29,539 nucleotides of DNA from the IMG/VR virus record IMGVR_UViG_3300031227_000280, positions 1 to 29,539 of that record; one strand, 5' to 3'. This document shows positions 28,182-29,539 of the stretch, one piece after another; the first letter of the stretch is position 1; the number at the start of each line of letters is the position of its first letter. This DNA is from a virus. Both the position numbers and the translations under genes were made by a program. The notes under the pieces are model-generated. The model did not search any database. It saw only the letters and a program-made list of their open reading frames with translations, and had not been told where the DNA came from.

Positions 28182-29539
28182 CTACGCATTATGAAACCCG
28201 CTATTTGCACCATTCCACCCTATATAACCTCTGTATGTACCGTTGGTATAAACATCTATACATTCAAAACCGTTACGGGTATTTGATACAAAATACGCAT
28301 TACCACCAAATCCATCTAATGCTAAATTCTGCCCATCAGCAACACCGAACCCCGAAGTGGCGCTCCCAGTAAATGTAACATTACCATTACCAGCAACTGT
28401 AAGTTTGGCGGCAGAAGCACCTTCTGCACCAGAACGAACATAGAATGCTCCAGATGCCCCTATTGAAATATACGTATCCTCATTTGCCCCCGAAAAGAAA
28501 TGAATGTTATCACATACCGTTTCATCACTGGTTTCAATTGTTAATTGAGCCAAACCTGCCCCGGTATTAAAAGAAGCAATTCCTGCAGATTCCAATGTAG
28601 AAAATTTACCAGTGGAAGGAGTAGTCGTACCTATTGAAGTTCCGTTAATTGTTCCGTTTGTAATAGCAACATTTGCAGCATCAAATGCAATAAGCCCTGA
28701 AGCAACTGTCAACCCACCTCCAATTTTAACATGCCCCCAATTAGCCGCAGAAGCGGCTCCATAAGTAGTAGCTGCTATAGCATGATTAATGGGGGGAACG
28801 CCAAGAGTAGTTCGCTGTGCCGCAACAGTAGCGTCATCAATTAAGTTCCTACCGACAAGGGTAAGATTTGTCAAACTTGCAGTACCACTTCCTGTAAAAT
28901 ATGGCAGCTTATTTGCGGCACTTGTCAAACCAGCAATTGCTGTAAGTTCTGCATCCAATGGCTGAAAACCGGAAATGGTAGTTGTTCCGCTTACAGTTAA
29001 ATTTCCATCTATGACAAGTGAATCGGGGGTTCTCATAATATTTGCCGCATCTCGATACAATCTACAATCTGTGGGAGTTCCAAAATATAAACTTCCCGTA
29101 GTATACATATCTCCATTACTTACTACCTGCCATACAATTGAATTAGTATTATCTACTCCTTGAAATAATATAGCTGCTGCTGCTAATGTTTTTGCCCGAA
29201 TTAAAGCGGTTGCTGTATTCTGATTAACAATAAAAAATTCATCATACGTAAGGTAGGCATATTGAGTTTCGCTATTATCCTGAACATAAATTCCAGCACC
29301 GATTCCCCCACCAATTCCATCATCAATATATACAACAAGATTATCTGTTGAATTGTAAAACTTTAGTATATTAGAGGGTTCGCCATCAATCACAACTCGC
29401 TGACCTGTGGATGCTGTTTGAATCGTGCAACCTGTAATTGTTCCACCTGCTGTGATATCTCCTGCAATTATTGACCCAGCCACAAGCAATGAGGCATTCA
29501 TGAATTTTCCTTCTTCAAAAAGATAAATTTCATCTGCAG
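28182..29539 (-). CDS. Tail fibre / receptor-binding protein, N-terminus beyond window
   Basis: The frame stays open through ATG 29501 to the window end (FEEGKFMNASLLVAGSI), so the gene is probably partial and the ATG internal. There are Gly/Ala/Thr-rich beta-repeats such as SIIAGDITAGGTITG, typical of tail-fibre or host-specificity (J-like) C-terminal regions. Then LTAIAGLTSAANKLPYFTGS, a common phage tail motif, is followed by further short beta-solenoid-like repeats. The C-terminus YRGYIGWNGANSGFHNA may be the receptor-binding tip. It determines host adsorption and lies upstream of the lysis module on the same strand. Confidence 0.82.
   Translation of the reverse strand, partial: ADEIYLFEEGKFMNASLLVAGSIIAGDITAGGTITGCTIQTASTGQRVVIDGEPSNILKFYNSTDNLVVYIDDGIGGGIGAGIYVQDNSETQYAYLTYDEFFIVNQNTATALIRAKTLAAAAILFQGVDNTNSIVWQVVSNGDMYTTGSLYFGTPTDCRLYRDAANIMRTPDSLVIDGNLTVSGTTTISGFQPLDAELTAIAGLTSAANKLPYFTGSGTASLTNLTLVGRNLIDDATVAAQRTTLGVPPINHAIAATTYGAASAANWGHVKIGGGLTVASGLIAFDAANVAITNGTINGTSIGTTTPSTGKFSTLESAGIASFNTGAGLAQLTIETSDETVCDNIHFFSGANEDTYISIGASGAFYVRSGAEGASAAKLTVAGNGNVTFTGSATSGFGVADGQNLALDGFGGNAYFVSNTRNGFECIDVYTNGTYRGYIGWNGANSGFHNA

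Overview
The window looks like part of the genome of a tailed bacteriophage, or a phage-plasmid, of an AT-rich bacterium. Genes are tightly packed, with frequent ATGA overlaps and strong purine-rich Shine-Dalgarno sites. There is a full phage-type replication and recombination set, a lysis module and a tail-fibre gene. Several starts are TTG. No host marker gene is present, so the host is not identified.

Layout. (1) Positions 1-10003, all on the minus strand and transcribed leftward: an acidic SH3-like protein, a small helical protein, a sliding clamp, a uracil-DNA-glycosylase/family A DNA polymerase fusion, small unknown proteins, an intein-containing clamp-loader ATPase, a gp32-like single-strand binding protein, a UvsY-like protein, a GIY-YIG nuclease and a RecA homologue that runs off the window. 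Two tRNA-like RNAs lie between these genes. (2) Positions 10004-11483: a regulatory and replication-control region. It has divergent promoter blocks, three 13-bp AT-rich repeats, six copies of a 22-bp iteron and a RepA_N-type initiator with a structured leader, and is probably an origin of replication. (3) Positions 11484-18686, plus strand: DnaB-like helicase, two DNA methyltransferases, a fold-type-II PLP-enzyme-like protein, a second sliding clamp and a SNF2-type helicase. (4) Positions 18687-25459, plus strand: a new promoter, then a run of small genes (several zinc-ribbon proteins, DUF932, small membrane proteins) with structured 5' leaders, ending in a DnaG-like primase. One leader carries a complete hammerhead-ribozyme core. 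(5) Positions 25460-26602: an HTH protein, a sigma-region-2-like protein and an SH3-like protein, ending in a bidirectional terminator. (6) Positions 26650-29539, minus strand: membrane/lysis proteins, a DUF5675 protein and a partial tail-fibre protein.

How it fits together. Helicase, primase, polymerase, clamp, clamp loader, SSB, RecA and a UvsY-like mediator could form a largely self-contained replisome. The RepA_N protein and iterons suggest plasmid-style initiation. The methyltransferase/PLP cluster suggests DNA modification. The HTH and sigma-like pair, together with two duplicated promoter-type blocks, suggests timed transcription.

The most striking structure is at 3784-4704. An intein sits in the P-loop of the clamp loader, and its coding DNA also carries, on the opposite strand, a complete HNH endonuclease gene with its own consensus promoter and ribosome binding site. 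The same bases therefore encode the intein (including splicing block B) and the endonuclease.
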